Source: Luffa acutangula (lineage: Eukaryota > Streptophyta > Magnoliopsida > Cucurbitales > Cucurbitaceae). From it: a stretch of DNA of 64,000 nt. The notes below the pieces were generated by a model that ran no database searches, was not told where the DNA came from, and worked only from the letters and a program-made list of their open reading frames with translations. The position numbers and the translations under genes were made by a program. Where the stretch lies: positions 34,141,689 through 34,205,688 of the forward strand of contig CM072087.1 in NCBI GenBank assembly GCA_036850905.1, read 5' to 3'. Shown one piece after another: positions 45,171-55,112 of this stretch (position 1 is the first letter of the stretch; each line of letters begins with the position of its first letter).

Positions 45171-47485
45171 CTAGAATTCGAGAACACTGGAGCGAATGTC
45201 TAAATCCTCAGGTGCAGAGTCAAAAACAGATTTCACTCCAGCAACCATTATTATTCTATACAAAGAGCAAGGAAAACTTCAATCAGGATTATCCCAACTT
45301 CTAAATACTTGAGAGAAAAAGCAGAATGAGACAACGAAAAATGCAGACTAACCTGAAGATTACTATGAGGAACAGAAGCAAGTAGAAGATAAGCTTGGCC
45401 AAACGAAAATACTTCTCACGTTTAAGAGCTCTAAACACCTCAGTAACATCAATAAGATGCTCCCTCTTCAAGAACCTGAGACATTGTAACAGGATAATAC
45501 GTAATAAACACACAAACATGGAGAAAAATACTTGAAAGAAACTCTCAGCCAACTAGTGGAATAGAATTTCATTTTGCTTATTCCGTTCTGTTCTTTTTTT
45601 TTTTTTTTTCCTTTTTCCTGTTTACGATACATTAGAAAGTTTTAGTTTTATTCTTATAAAAGACCAGCAGTAGATGGCCATCCATCACTGAAAATCTATT
45701 AAAAACTTATTTGTGGATATAAGGTTCAAACAATAAGTTGGCATACTTCGGGGGATGGAGGGCCTAAAAAATGGAACTAAATTTCAGTATGGTACCGTGA
45801 AATTTTTCTCTGATACCATATTACAAGTGAAATACTTGCATACTTTATTATTTCCACTGATAAAATATTTATACAACATGAAATAACTAATCAGGATAAC
45901 AAAATAACTTCCTGATATAACAAACTAAATATCAACTTAATAAACTCTAATATACTGGAATAGCTACATGGAAAAAGAATGTTCAAGAAGAATGAGAAAA
46001 TCAATAATTCGCTCCAGGATAAGGAAGTACGATATTAAATCCTAGGTAGCTGGTCTCCATGAATTGAACATATTCCCACTAAACCCTTTATCATTTCCAT
46101 GGCCTTTATTGACCACTAGGTCAACCCATGATGGTTAGTAAAAAGGAAAAATCGACAAAGAAATGCCACATAGGCCTCATCTATAATACATGGTAAAAGA
46201 AAAAATATATCAGGCCTCGTATCACTGTCAAGAAATACTTACAAATTTATGTGATAGCAGGTAAGAGGGACGGTTATAAGGAACATGAACCAGTGGCCTG
46301 TGATGACGAAAAGAGAGCAAAGTACTCCTTGCACTAAGAACTCTGGAATGACAAGTTTATTAATGCGGGAAGATGAATCATAGATGTTCAAATAATCTGC
46401 CTCCAAATCCGTCAATACCAAAAGCTACAAAAAGATCAACCACAACGATTAGATGCTTCCAATTTGAAGGGACAAATGTACCTAGACAATTAATATAACT
46501 CTTTGCAACGGCCAGTTATATTGGCCTATAAATTGAAACTATAACTGTTCATCGAGTCCATAAAAATATAAACGAAGAAGTAGAGAGAAGAAATCATCGT
46601 AGTTAATTAGAAAATAAGAGCAATCACTTCTCTCCTCCTGCCACTGTACATGAACATATTAAACGAAATGGGGGCACATCCAACACTCAACTGGTGTCCC
46701 AGAAATAACCCGCAGTAACACTGGGTCACTTTTACCTCTATCCGCCTCAAGAACCAGTAATTAAAGTATAAGAAATGAGGTATCAACTATAATAATAGAA
46801 GTCAGTTTTAGAGTTGAAATACATTTACTATTGTTCATCCCCACAAGTTACATATGCAGCCACGTCTCTGAAGACTACACGGCAAGATAAAATTAAATTG
46901 TTGACTGGGATGCAAAAGGAAATGATTAATCCATTCTCTGGAAGTGGCAAGGTTATTTCATAGGAAGATATGTCATTTTGTAAAAACATTTCTTTCGGCT
47001 AACAGTGCACGATTGATCAAAATATCAAATTCCTCACCTTAAAGTCGACCATTCTACTGCTAGGTTAAGAAACCAAGAGAAAACGGTGAAATGGTAAGGA
47101 AGTATTTAATCTAGTGTAAAGGTGCCATCAATCAAAATCTAGGTCACATCTAGACGCAAATCAAACTAAGGTCCAAATGCTATCTCCCAGCAAAACAAAA
47201 CTCAGATACGCATCAAACCTCCACTCCTTATTGAGTAAGCAGCGACCACAGGATTACAACAAGACAGACACAGCAACAACAACAACAACTCTCGGGCTAC
47301 GTTTCAGCAGACGCATTCAAACTTTTTCGGAAAACAGTCAGTAACTTAACCGATTACAGAAACAGTTGATCTCCGAAACTAGGGTTCATGAGAGATTAGA
47401 AGGGACATACCTGGTAAAAGTTGAGGACGAGGAGGGCGACGTTGATACAGAAAGAGATGAACCAAAAGATCAGATTCCACGCCAT
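45171..47485 (-). CDS. CNIH: Cornichon family protein, four exons
   Basis: Exons on the minus strand: 47485-47411, 46424-46243, 45475-45353, 45255-45171; all introns GT-AG and phases fit (75, 182, 123, 85 nt; 154 residues). The protein starts MAWNLIFWFISF and contains LTDLEADYLNIYDSSSRIN, LPEF-like IPEFLVQGVLC, TGHWFMFL and KREHLIDVTEVFRAL, the hallmarks of plant cornichon homologues, with three or four hydrophobic segments. It ends SSVLEF. Cornichons are ER membrane cargo receptors that load selected membrane proteins into COPII vesicles. No disabling lesion is seen. Both the small exon 1 and exon 4 were placed from splice sites and family similarity. Intron 1 is about 1 kb. Which numbered plant paralogue it is cannot be said. 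Confidence 0.9.
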
Positions 47486-48310
47486 TTCTGCAACCGCGCA
47501 GCTTCAGTTGAGAAATTCCAGAATTCGAAGTTGGATTGTTAATGCTATGGCGATCTCGCAAGTTCAATGTTCTTGGGAATTTGAACTCTGGAGCATACTG
47601 CTTTTACTTTTTGAGTAGTTCCACCATGATGCTTCAAATTTCAACCACATTTCTAAGCTTAATTTATTTTCAATCACAATTTGCTCTCAGTGTGTTGAGA
47701 CTTGAGAAGTCTGACTTTATTTACACATTTTTCCTATCTAAAAGCTGATTTTTCTTTTTCAATAATGGTTGAATTTTATTATTTCAAAAAAAAATAATAA
47801 TAACAATGGTTGAATTTACAAATTTGGTCACAAATCTTTTTAAATATGTGCAGTTAGCCTCAAAATTTTTAAAAAGTTTTGATCCTTTTCCAAACTTTTT
47901 ATTCTAGTTCTAACATATCCTTGTGTTTTTTTTTTTTTTTTTTTGAAAAGTCTAACATATCCTTGTTCGAGTCTAAGGTTTAAAGAACTAGATTTTGACT
48001 CAAAAGACAGCTTGCGAATTTGAGATATTAATGTTTGAAAGTTTAGGGCTTAACTAGATTTTGAGTTGTTAAGTCGTTTCAAAATTAAAATACCAATGTG
48101 GCAATGTCCAAATAGTTTTTTTTTTTTTTTAAAAAAAAAAATAGATTTTGTTGTCAAGGAAACTCGTAGGACATTAAATCTTAGGTAAGGATGGCCACCA
48201 TGGATTGAACTCATTCCTATTGACCATTAGGGTCAACCAGTTAAAAAAAAAATAGAATTCAAACATCAAATGTGTGGGATTTGAATTTGAAACTTTTAAG
48301 AGGGGTTATT
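47486..48310. other. Upstream region of the cornichon gene
   Basis: Probable 5' UTR and promoter next to 47486, then AT-rich sequence with long T runs (47928-47944, 48117-48130). ORFs here have no recognisable content. Confidence 0.4.
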
Positions 48311-48324
48311 AACCTATCAAAGTG

Positions 48325-48440
48325 AGCATAGCTTAGCGGTAATTGGTATGTCCTCCTGGCCAAGAGGTCGGAGGTTCAAATCCCCCACCCTAAATGTTGA
48401 TGTACTATATACCAATCGAATATCAATATCATCTATTTAA
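48325..48440 (+). mobile_element. tRNA-derived SINE
   Basis: AGCATAGCTTAGCGGTAATT (A box) and GGAGGTTCAAATCCCCC (B box) are spaced as in a tRNA, but the ends do not form an acceptor stem and a non-tRNA tail follows. Hence a SINE rather than a tRNA gene. Exact ends and TSD were not found. Confidence 0.6.
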
Positions 48441-49300
48441 GCTATGTCCAAGTTGGTTTTATTTCTCAAATTAATCTATAGATAGGTGCATGAGTTATAT
48501 TATTATATTAAATCTGTTGTTGTAACATGTGGATGAGGGATTGTATAATGGTGTCTACCCATCTACACTTCCATACTCCACTAGAATCCTCTCACTCCTA
48601 AACTTGCAACAAGGATAGGCAAACCCAACACACTTTGACATTCAAGTTAGAGTGAGTTGAGCTGAGCAAAGTTTTAGAGTTACTTACCTTTTAAGGTGAG
48701 TGATCCTTCTCTCTTATAATTTGGTGGTCATGATTAGTCCGTTTGGAATACATTTTAATTTAAATGTTTTTCAAGAATACATTCTTTAAAAAACATTTTG
48801 TATAAAAATTGTTTAGAATTTAAACACTCATATGTTTGGTTGCATTTCCTCACAAATGTTTTTATGCACAAGTTATTGTTTACTTAATAAGTCTTTTTTT
48901 AAAAAGTTGGTTTAAAATGTTTCCCTCAAAATGGTTTATTTATCAATCTCATTTTCTCATAAGTCATTTTAAGTGGTTGCCAAACACTAATTTTTTTCAA
49001 AATTAAACACTTGAAAAGTTAAACCAAACATACATAAGTACAGGTCTTAGCACATCTCATTAGCCACTCCATTGGGGCTTTCTTAGGTTTTCCAGCTGCC
49101 TGGTGGTGACCCAAGTCATATCCAATGTTGCATCAATCCCATGTCAATATGTTGAAGTCAGTCCATGTCTAATAGGACCAACCTCAAATTTCCTCCGAAC
49201 TAAATTATTAAAAAAAAAACCCTTGAACTTTCTACCTTGTTTAAATAATATTTAAAAAGTTTCAACAATATCCGTGACCTTTCAAAACCATTCAAAAATA
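48441..49300. other. Intergenic, possible decayed MITE
   Basis: CCGTTTGGAATACATTTTAA near 48738 and AAACCAAACATAC near 49021 are roughly inverted, suggesting a ~300-bp MITE. Nothing else is recognised. Confidence 0.25.
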
Positions 49301-49309
49301 TCATTATTG

Positions 49310-51480
49310 TTAAGTTTTGGATGTAAAATGTTAAAGTTTTAATTTTATTAATACTTTTGACCTTTAAAAAATTTTCAAAAATATCCTTACCAGAGAAAAT
49401 GTTTCTTCTTTTTCTTTCTCTCTACAAATTCTTCCTCCATAAAAATTAATGTGAAACTTTACTTATACAAACCAAGGTTTAAAATGTCGATGTCGATGGA
49501 AATGTCGAGGTTCACATTTTATGGAAATGTCGACGTCGATGGAAATGTCGAGAGACATTCTAGGAAAATTTACGGAAATCGTGGAAATAGATGGAAATTG
49601 TTTGAATTAGTCAATGAAACTTTAATTGTGGCTTAATTAGACTATAATGGACCATTTTTTATAATCATATCTAAAAAGTAAGATAATATTTAGATGGAAT
49701 TGTCGATTCGAATGTCAATATGTGCAGGAATTTTGACAAAAAAAAAGAAAATTGATGAAAATTGTTTGAATTATTAAATGAAAATTTAATTATAGTTTAA
49801 TTATATTACAATTAATCATTTTTAACCATCTATTCAAGTTACATAGGCATATTGAAATTTCTATAGAAATGTTGATACCAACAAAGATTTTGAAAAAATC
49901 ATGACAATCGATAGAAATTGTTTGAATTATTAAATGAATGAAATTTTAATTATAATGACTTAATTAAACTATAATTAATTGATATTTAACATCTATAACT
50001 ATATTTGAACGAACAACTAAACATTAAACTTAGACCAATTGGATAATTTTAAACAAATATTATAAAGATACACATCAATAAAATAAAATATAAAATATTA
50101 TATTACTAATATGTATCATTTTATGTATTAAAAAGTTAAAATAATTAAAGTAGATGTAACTGTAAACAATCTATAAATTAAAAAGTAAATAAAAAATAAA
50201 AAGAAAAAAAGAAAAAACAAAACGAAAAAATGAATACTAAAAAAGAATGTTAAAAAAAACTAAAATTGAAAAAGTTAAAAAAAAATTGAAAAATAAAAAA
50301 TAAAAAAAAGGTGAAAGGACCGCCTGGGCGGCGCATGCAAAGGGAGGCGCGAGATGATTGACGCTTCTTCTGAATTTGCCTTTAATAAAAAAAAATAAAT
50401 AAAACAAAATTAAAGGAAATTTCGTTGGAAATCTTGAAATTTCGCCGAAAGGGGGGAAGAACGAAATTCTCCCCCCTCGATATGTCAATAGGGTCGACAT
50501 ACCGAAATTTCGATTCGATATGTCGACCGAAATTTAACACATTGATACAAACTATGTGAACACAACATCAAATTAAAAGAAAGTTCGAAATGAATTTTCT
50601 CTTTTAAAAAGTATAAAGAAGAAAAGTGAATAAAAACATATATGTTTTTAATTCTATTTGTTTATATGTATTAGTGATTAACAACGGGTTAATGTGGTTT
50701 TAATTACAATGAATAGGTGGTGAAGGGAGAGAGGTGTAAGATTTTTTTTTTTCTTGTTTTAAAGAGTTACGAGGGAGAGTTTTTTAATTACAATTTGGTT
50801 TGTTATCTTATATGAACGAAATTTGGGTTGATCCAATTCTTTTATAATTTTTTTTCTAAAGTTTTATCAAATAATTTAGATTAAACAAACTTACTTGTAA
50901 TTTAAATTATATAGTTTCTAAACAAAGTATCTTATAATAAATTTGATATTAATATCAATACAAAAATAATTGAAATAACAAGTCTACTTTGGTCATTGCA
51001 ACTAAATCACTACAATTTAATATTAATTTATCAAACAACATAATATATTTTTTTTGGTTTAAAATTGAATACCAAACACTATTTTTGTTTCTTCTGTCAC
51101 AACTAGCTTTTCTAAACGCACAATTGTCAACAATTATTTTAAAAGCTACAAAATCCAAAACAAAGCCTAAAAAAGTTATCAACAAAATCAAAGTCAAGAA
51201 CATAAAGAATTCAAGATTGAAGCAAAAGTTATCTTGGAGCTTTAACATAAGAATTTGGTGAGGCTAGCTTTTGGGATGATGTGTTGATGAAGAAGAAAAA
51301 CTTATAGTCTAGGAATACATGACAAATAAGCAAAATTTCTCATTAATTTTCATGGAGAAAAAATTTGTAGAGGGAGGAAGAAGAAGAAATGTTTTTTCTC
51401 TACTAAGGGTATTTTTGAAAAGTTAAGGCTATTAATGAAACTGAAACTTAATGTTTTCCATCCAAAATTTAACAGTAAGG
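49310..51480. repeat. Inverted repeat pair with ~150-bp arms
   Basis: 49310-49450 and 51340-51480 are inverted, roughly 75-80% alike by eye, sharing GTTAA.TTTTGGATG, AGAGAAAA and CTCTACAAATT. The long arms suggest a Mutator-like or foldback element that later received the 49473-50544 insertion. No transposase. ORFs at 50955-51261 are AT-rich chance frames. Confidence 0.5.
49473..50544. mobile_element. Second copy of the CAAGGT hAT-type element
   Basis: The 8-bp target duplication ATACAAAC is at 49465-49472 and 50545-50552. The ends are CAAGGTTTAAAATGTCGA and a diverged ...TAACACATTG. ATGTCGA words crowd both ends, as in 27900-29003, of which this is a copy in the opposite orientation. The interior is AT-rich with no coding. 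Confidence 0.85.
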
Positions 51481-51514
51481 GTTGTTGATGCCAAAAGCCG
51501 AGCAGGGAACTCAC

Positions 51515-51830
51515 CTGACCTTCACGTGACAACAACGATAAATTTGTTTGAAGGGGGAAGACGTGGCTTGGAAAACAAGGGAAAACTACACACCAGTGTG
51601 GTGTTTGTCACACCAACTCCGATGCTTAAGTCAGTTGGGAGATCATAAGTGTAGCAAGTAATTGAGCCAAAAGAAGACTTAAGAAAAAGAATAAGTACCT
51701 CGTTTTGTCCTCTTACTTTGGGGTTAACCTCTTCTACTTATAGTTGATCTAGGGTTTTTCCCTTCCTTATAGGAGAGGGAATAGAAATAGAGATTGATTC
51801 GGGTCCAATGGGTCTCCTTGGGCTTGTTTC
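51515..51830 (+). mobile_element. Second LTR-like block (CTCCGATGCTTAAGTCAG family)
   Basis: Shares the GGGGAAGACGTGGC, CACACC.GTGTGGTG and CTCCGATGCTTAAGTCAG order with 3340-3420, then a TAGGGTTTTTCCC leader-like part. It is interrupted at 51831 by a solo LTR and may resume at 52463. Ends unknown. Confidence 0.4.
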
Positions 51831-52457
51831 TGTTGGGATAAACACTATATTCTAATGATCAATTATCCACTCTTGTGTGAACCTAATAGGAAATTAGTAA
51901 AGTAGAAGTGAAAAAATTAATCATGCACAATCACATGACACACAACAATTTAACGTGGAAAAACTTCCCCACGACGAGGAGTAAAAAACCACGGACCGAA
52001 GTCCAAAAACTCCACTATAATCAATAATGGGTTACAACGAGTTCTCTCAAGATACAACTAGAGACATACAATAAAATATATCTCAAGATAATAATCTCGA
52101 CAACAAACAACAAGAGAACAAATAAGAAAGATCTCACCCAAGTGGAAACCAACTACCCATTGCAATCTGACTGTAGGCAACACCAAAAGAAATCTCCACC
52201 ATCCAGATTGAAGACCCTCGTGTCAGAAATACGTTGTCAAAATTTCAGCTCGATCGAACCAAGAATCGACCTCCAGAAAGCTGAAATACGGTACTGTGCA
52301 GATGCTATTTCTTTTTCCCTTTTTCTTTCTGATTCTCTCTCTCTACCGTCACTCTCTCACTGTGTTAATACCCAACAACTGCAAATTTACATAAAATTAA
52401 AACAATAGCCCTAATGGGCCTTGGGCTTTCTCCACATAAGTGAAAAAATGCCCAACA
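51831..52457. mobile_element. Solo LTR, 627 bp
   Basis: TGTTGGGATAAACAC...ATGCCCAACA with TG/CA ends and the 5-bp target duplication GTTTC on both sides (51826-51830, 52458-52462). The AACGTGGAAAAACTTCCCCAC motif region is typical of plant LTRs. The ORF at 52142-52408 is not a protein. The family is not assigned; copia is likely. Confidence 0.8.
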
Positions 52458-53297
52458 GTTTCTACTCTAGGCTCTTACCACTCTGACTTTCTTAGAATTA
52501 GGTCATAATTCACTCATAACATTAAACCGCCACTCTTGAATTGGGATTGAGGGGTGGCTTGTTGCCATAAGTCAATCACCTTAAGCTCAATTTAAGAGTA
52601 TAATTCTCGCTTGTGTCGATTTTGTGTTGATTTCCCCTTCACTTCGTTTGGGCAGTTACATAAGCCCTTCTGAGTTTAAATATTCCAAAGCTAGCCCTGG
52701 ATGCTTTATCGTGAGGACCTCCTCGAGAAAGATGAAAATTGATTTCCAAGTGAGTCTTTTTTTATCACCAGACGACATTTTACTTTTTACTTGTAACTAA
52801 TTTATTAACCTGCAAAAGAGATTATTTTGGTTTTTTGCCATTCGCTTTGCTTTGTATGAAATGTCTTTGGTCTTCACCTTAACTTCAAGTGTAGTTTACC
52901 ATTTTGAAGCCCCTATGTAGGTGCTTCTTTTCCATTAGTCATTTATGTGCTTAACACGGTAAGGCCATAGAGTCGGTCTCGGCCACCTTTCATGTTATTG
53001 CAAATTTTGAGTTCCTGGACAAAAATATCAGTTTCTGAAAAGGAAAATGAAATAGGAGGCTAGAGTCGACCTCTACCTCGAGCCCCTGTGAGTTCAAAAT
53101 TCAAGTCTCTGCATTCATATATCAATTTCTGTAGAGGAAGAAATAAGAGCATAAACTAAAACATATAATTTTTAACTAGAACATGCTAAGCTAGTTTGCT
53201 TTTTGTTTAATTAGGGAAACATATCCCATGTGCAACCCCCTACTCAAGTAAGATTTTACACACAGTAAAAGTATTCCTGAGTAAAAGATGTATATAA
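52458..53297. other. Non-coding, probable old retroelement interior
   Basis: No coding. Words such as GTCGGTCTCGGCCACC and GTCGACCTCTACCTCGAG echo the GC hairpins at 3638-3700, so this may be part of the same element as 51515-51830. Confidence 0.3.
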
Positions 53298-53665
53298 TGT
53301 TGGGTTTTATGCCCTAAAACTCATGGATAGTAAATGTAACAAATTAATTAATATCAATAAAGAGTCATTGAAATTATTCAATAAGGAGTTATTAAATTTG
53401 TTATTTTTAGTCTTGCAATAATTAACCTTAAATCCAATAAACTAAGCATCCAATGTTGTTTTATGAAACTTGAACTGTATGTGGAGACATACGGGGATCA
53501 ATGTTCAAGTAACAACCTAAAGGGTCTTTAGTATAGGGATAAGGTCGAGTACCTTATCTTGGTGACACTATGTGATACGACCCACTTTGTATTCGATACA
53601 AACGCATTGATCGAAAGTGTTCATGTAGTGGACATGCGAGTGGGGGTATCTAATGCAATGAGTTT
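53298..53665 (+). mobile_element. Truncated copia LTR
   Basis: Starts TGTTGGGTTTTATGCCC and follows the first ~370 bp of the 18-34 kb LTR family to CAATGAGTTT, where the gypsy LTR begins. The rest may lie beyond the gypsy element, outside the window. Confidence 0.75.
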
Positions 53666-54985
53666 TGATGTGGACTTTTCCTAACCGCAAGCGCACGGGT
53701 CAAGTAATAATATAGTGAATAGTAAATTCGAATGTCGTCCTCTGGATTGGATTTTTAAGCAAATTGAGTATTGTGAATAATCTTGCCCAATTTTATTTAG
53801 GGATCAAAAAGTGATGAAAAGATGATAATAAAACCAAATCAAAGCAAGTAAAAAGAATTGAAATTCAATTGGGAAAACTACTTAGGGAATTGATTTCGCC
53901 GATTTCGTTTAGGATTGATTTTAAAGAATAAGTTATTATGCACAATGAAATTATGAGCCAAAGACCCTTTAATCACAACTACCTCTCCCGAGTATAATTG
54001 ATTCTCATGCAAATTAACCAACTTGATATCCCTATCTAAGTTTATTAATAAGCAAGGCAATGAGATCTTTTAACCAATTCTAAAGTTAATCTAAAACCGT
54101 CAAGAATTAGAAAGTAAACTTTATTCAAGCAATCTTGAGTAAGTCTAGATCAAATCCCCTCTCCCGAGCTAGATTCGAAACTTAAATCATCCAACTAATG
54201 GTCAATTAATTGAAAGCATTAAATCAAGATTACAAACACAATAACATTGCACAACTTAAACCATAAATCAATCCATAAACTTAATCAACTACATCAATCC
54301 CTAAGCTACAAGTTTAGCTACTCATGAATGGAAATACAAGCTCAACTAAACAAGTGAAAGCCATAAATCTAACTAAAGAAAGAAAAAGGGAAAAGAAAAC
54401 TCAATGTAGGCCGAGTCCCGACGTCCTCGTCACGATCCCCACGAACAATGGGTTGATTTCCAAGTTCCTCCTTTGTTTGCAGCTCCAAAAGCCTCTATTC
54501 TGTCCTCTTTACGGCTCCAAAAGGTCCCAAATCGATCTCCCTAAAACCTAGCCGAAGTGAAGCTTTTATTCTGATTTTTCGTCTTAGCGTCAAGACGCTG
54601 TCAAGACAGCGTCGCGACGCTGCCTCTTAAACGCGCGTTCTGAATAAGGAAAACGGTAGCGTCGGGACGCTTCCTATCATAGCGTCTCGACGCTGTAAGC
54701 TTTACGCGCCTAATCTGATATGGAATGTGAGCGTCGAGACGCTCAAGAGCTAGCGTCTCGACGCTAGCCTGCTGTTGACCGAGATTTGACTTTTCTCCAC
54801 TTTTACTCTTTTCATTCCTTTGCATCTTTTCACGCCCCGAGCACCCGATTAACTCTGATATTGCATTATAGCTCCAATCAACCATTTCCTACAAAATAAA
54901 CAATAAAGCACAATAAAATGGCCCAAACATCATAAAAGACTAGCTAAATTAAATAAGTAAAAGTAGCTAGCTATGCTCGCTATCA
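53666..54985 (-). repeat. 3' LTR of the gypsy element
   Basis: TGATAGCGAGC...AGTCCACATCA on the minus strand, 1320 bp, directly after a polypurine tract. It contains the GACGCT palindrome cluster (54586-54765). ORFs inside (53878-54885) are not proteins. Confidence 0.85.
54586..54765. repeat. Cluster of six AGCGTCNNGACGCT palindromes
   Basis: Copies start at 54586, 54608, 54658, 54681, 54730 and 54752, with central dinucleotides AA, GC, GG, TC, GA, TC. Outer 6-bp halves are perfect in all six, while the sequence between copies is unrelated, so this is not a simple tandem repeat. Confidence 0.95.
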
Positions 54986-55002
54986 AATACCCCCAAACTT
55001 AA
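54986..55002 (-). promoter_or_regulatory. Polypurine tract of the gypsy element
   Basis: The minus strand reads AAGTTTGGGGGTATT next to the LTR start TGATAGCG. Confidence 0.75.
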
Positions 55003-55112
55003 GCTTTTGCTAGTCCTCGAGCAAACTCTAAATCAGACATATAATGGAAGAATAGATGCAACAATCATAACTCAGTCCTCAAGGCTCAAAAGTCAATAAC
55101 CAAGCAAGCAAG

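Noticed and set aside
48325..48400. Candidate tRNA gene
   Set aside because: A and B boxes are good but the ends do not form an acceptor stem and a tail follows; treated as a SINE.
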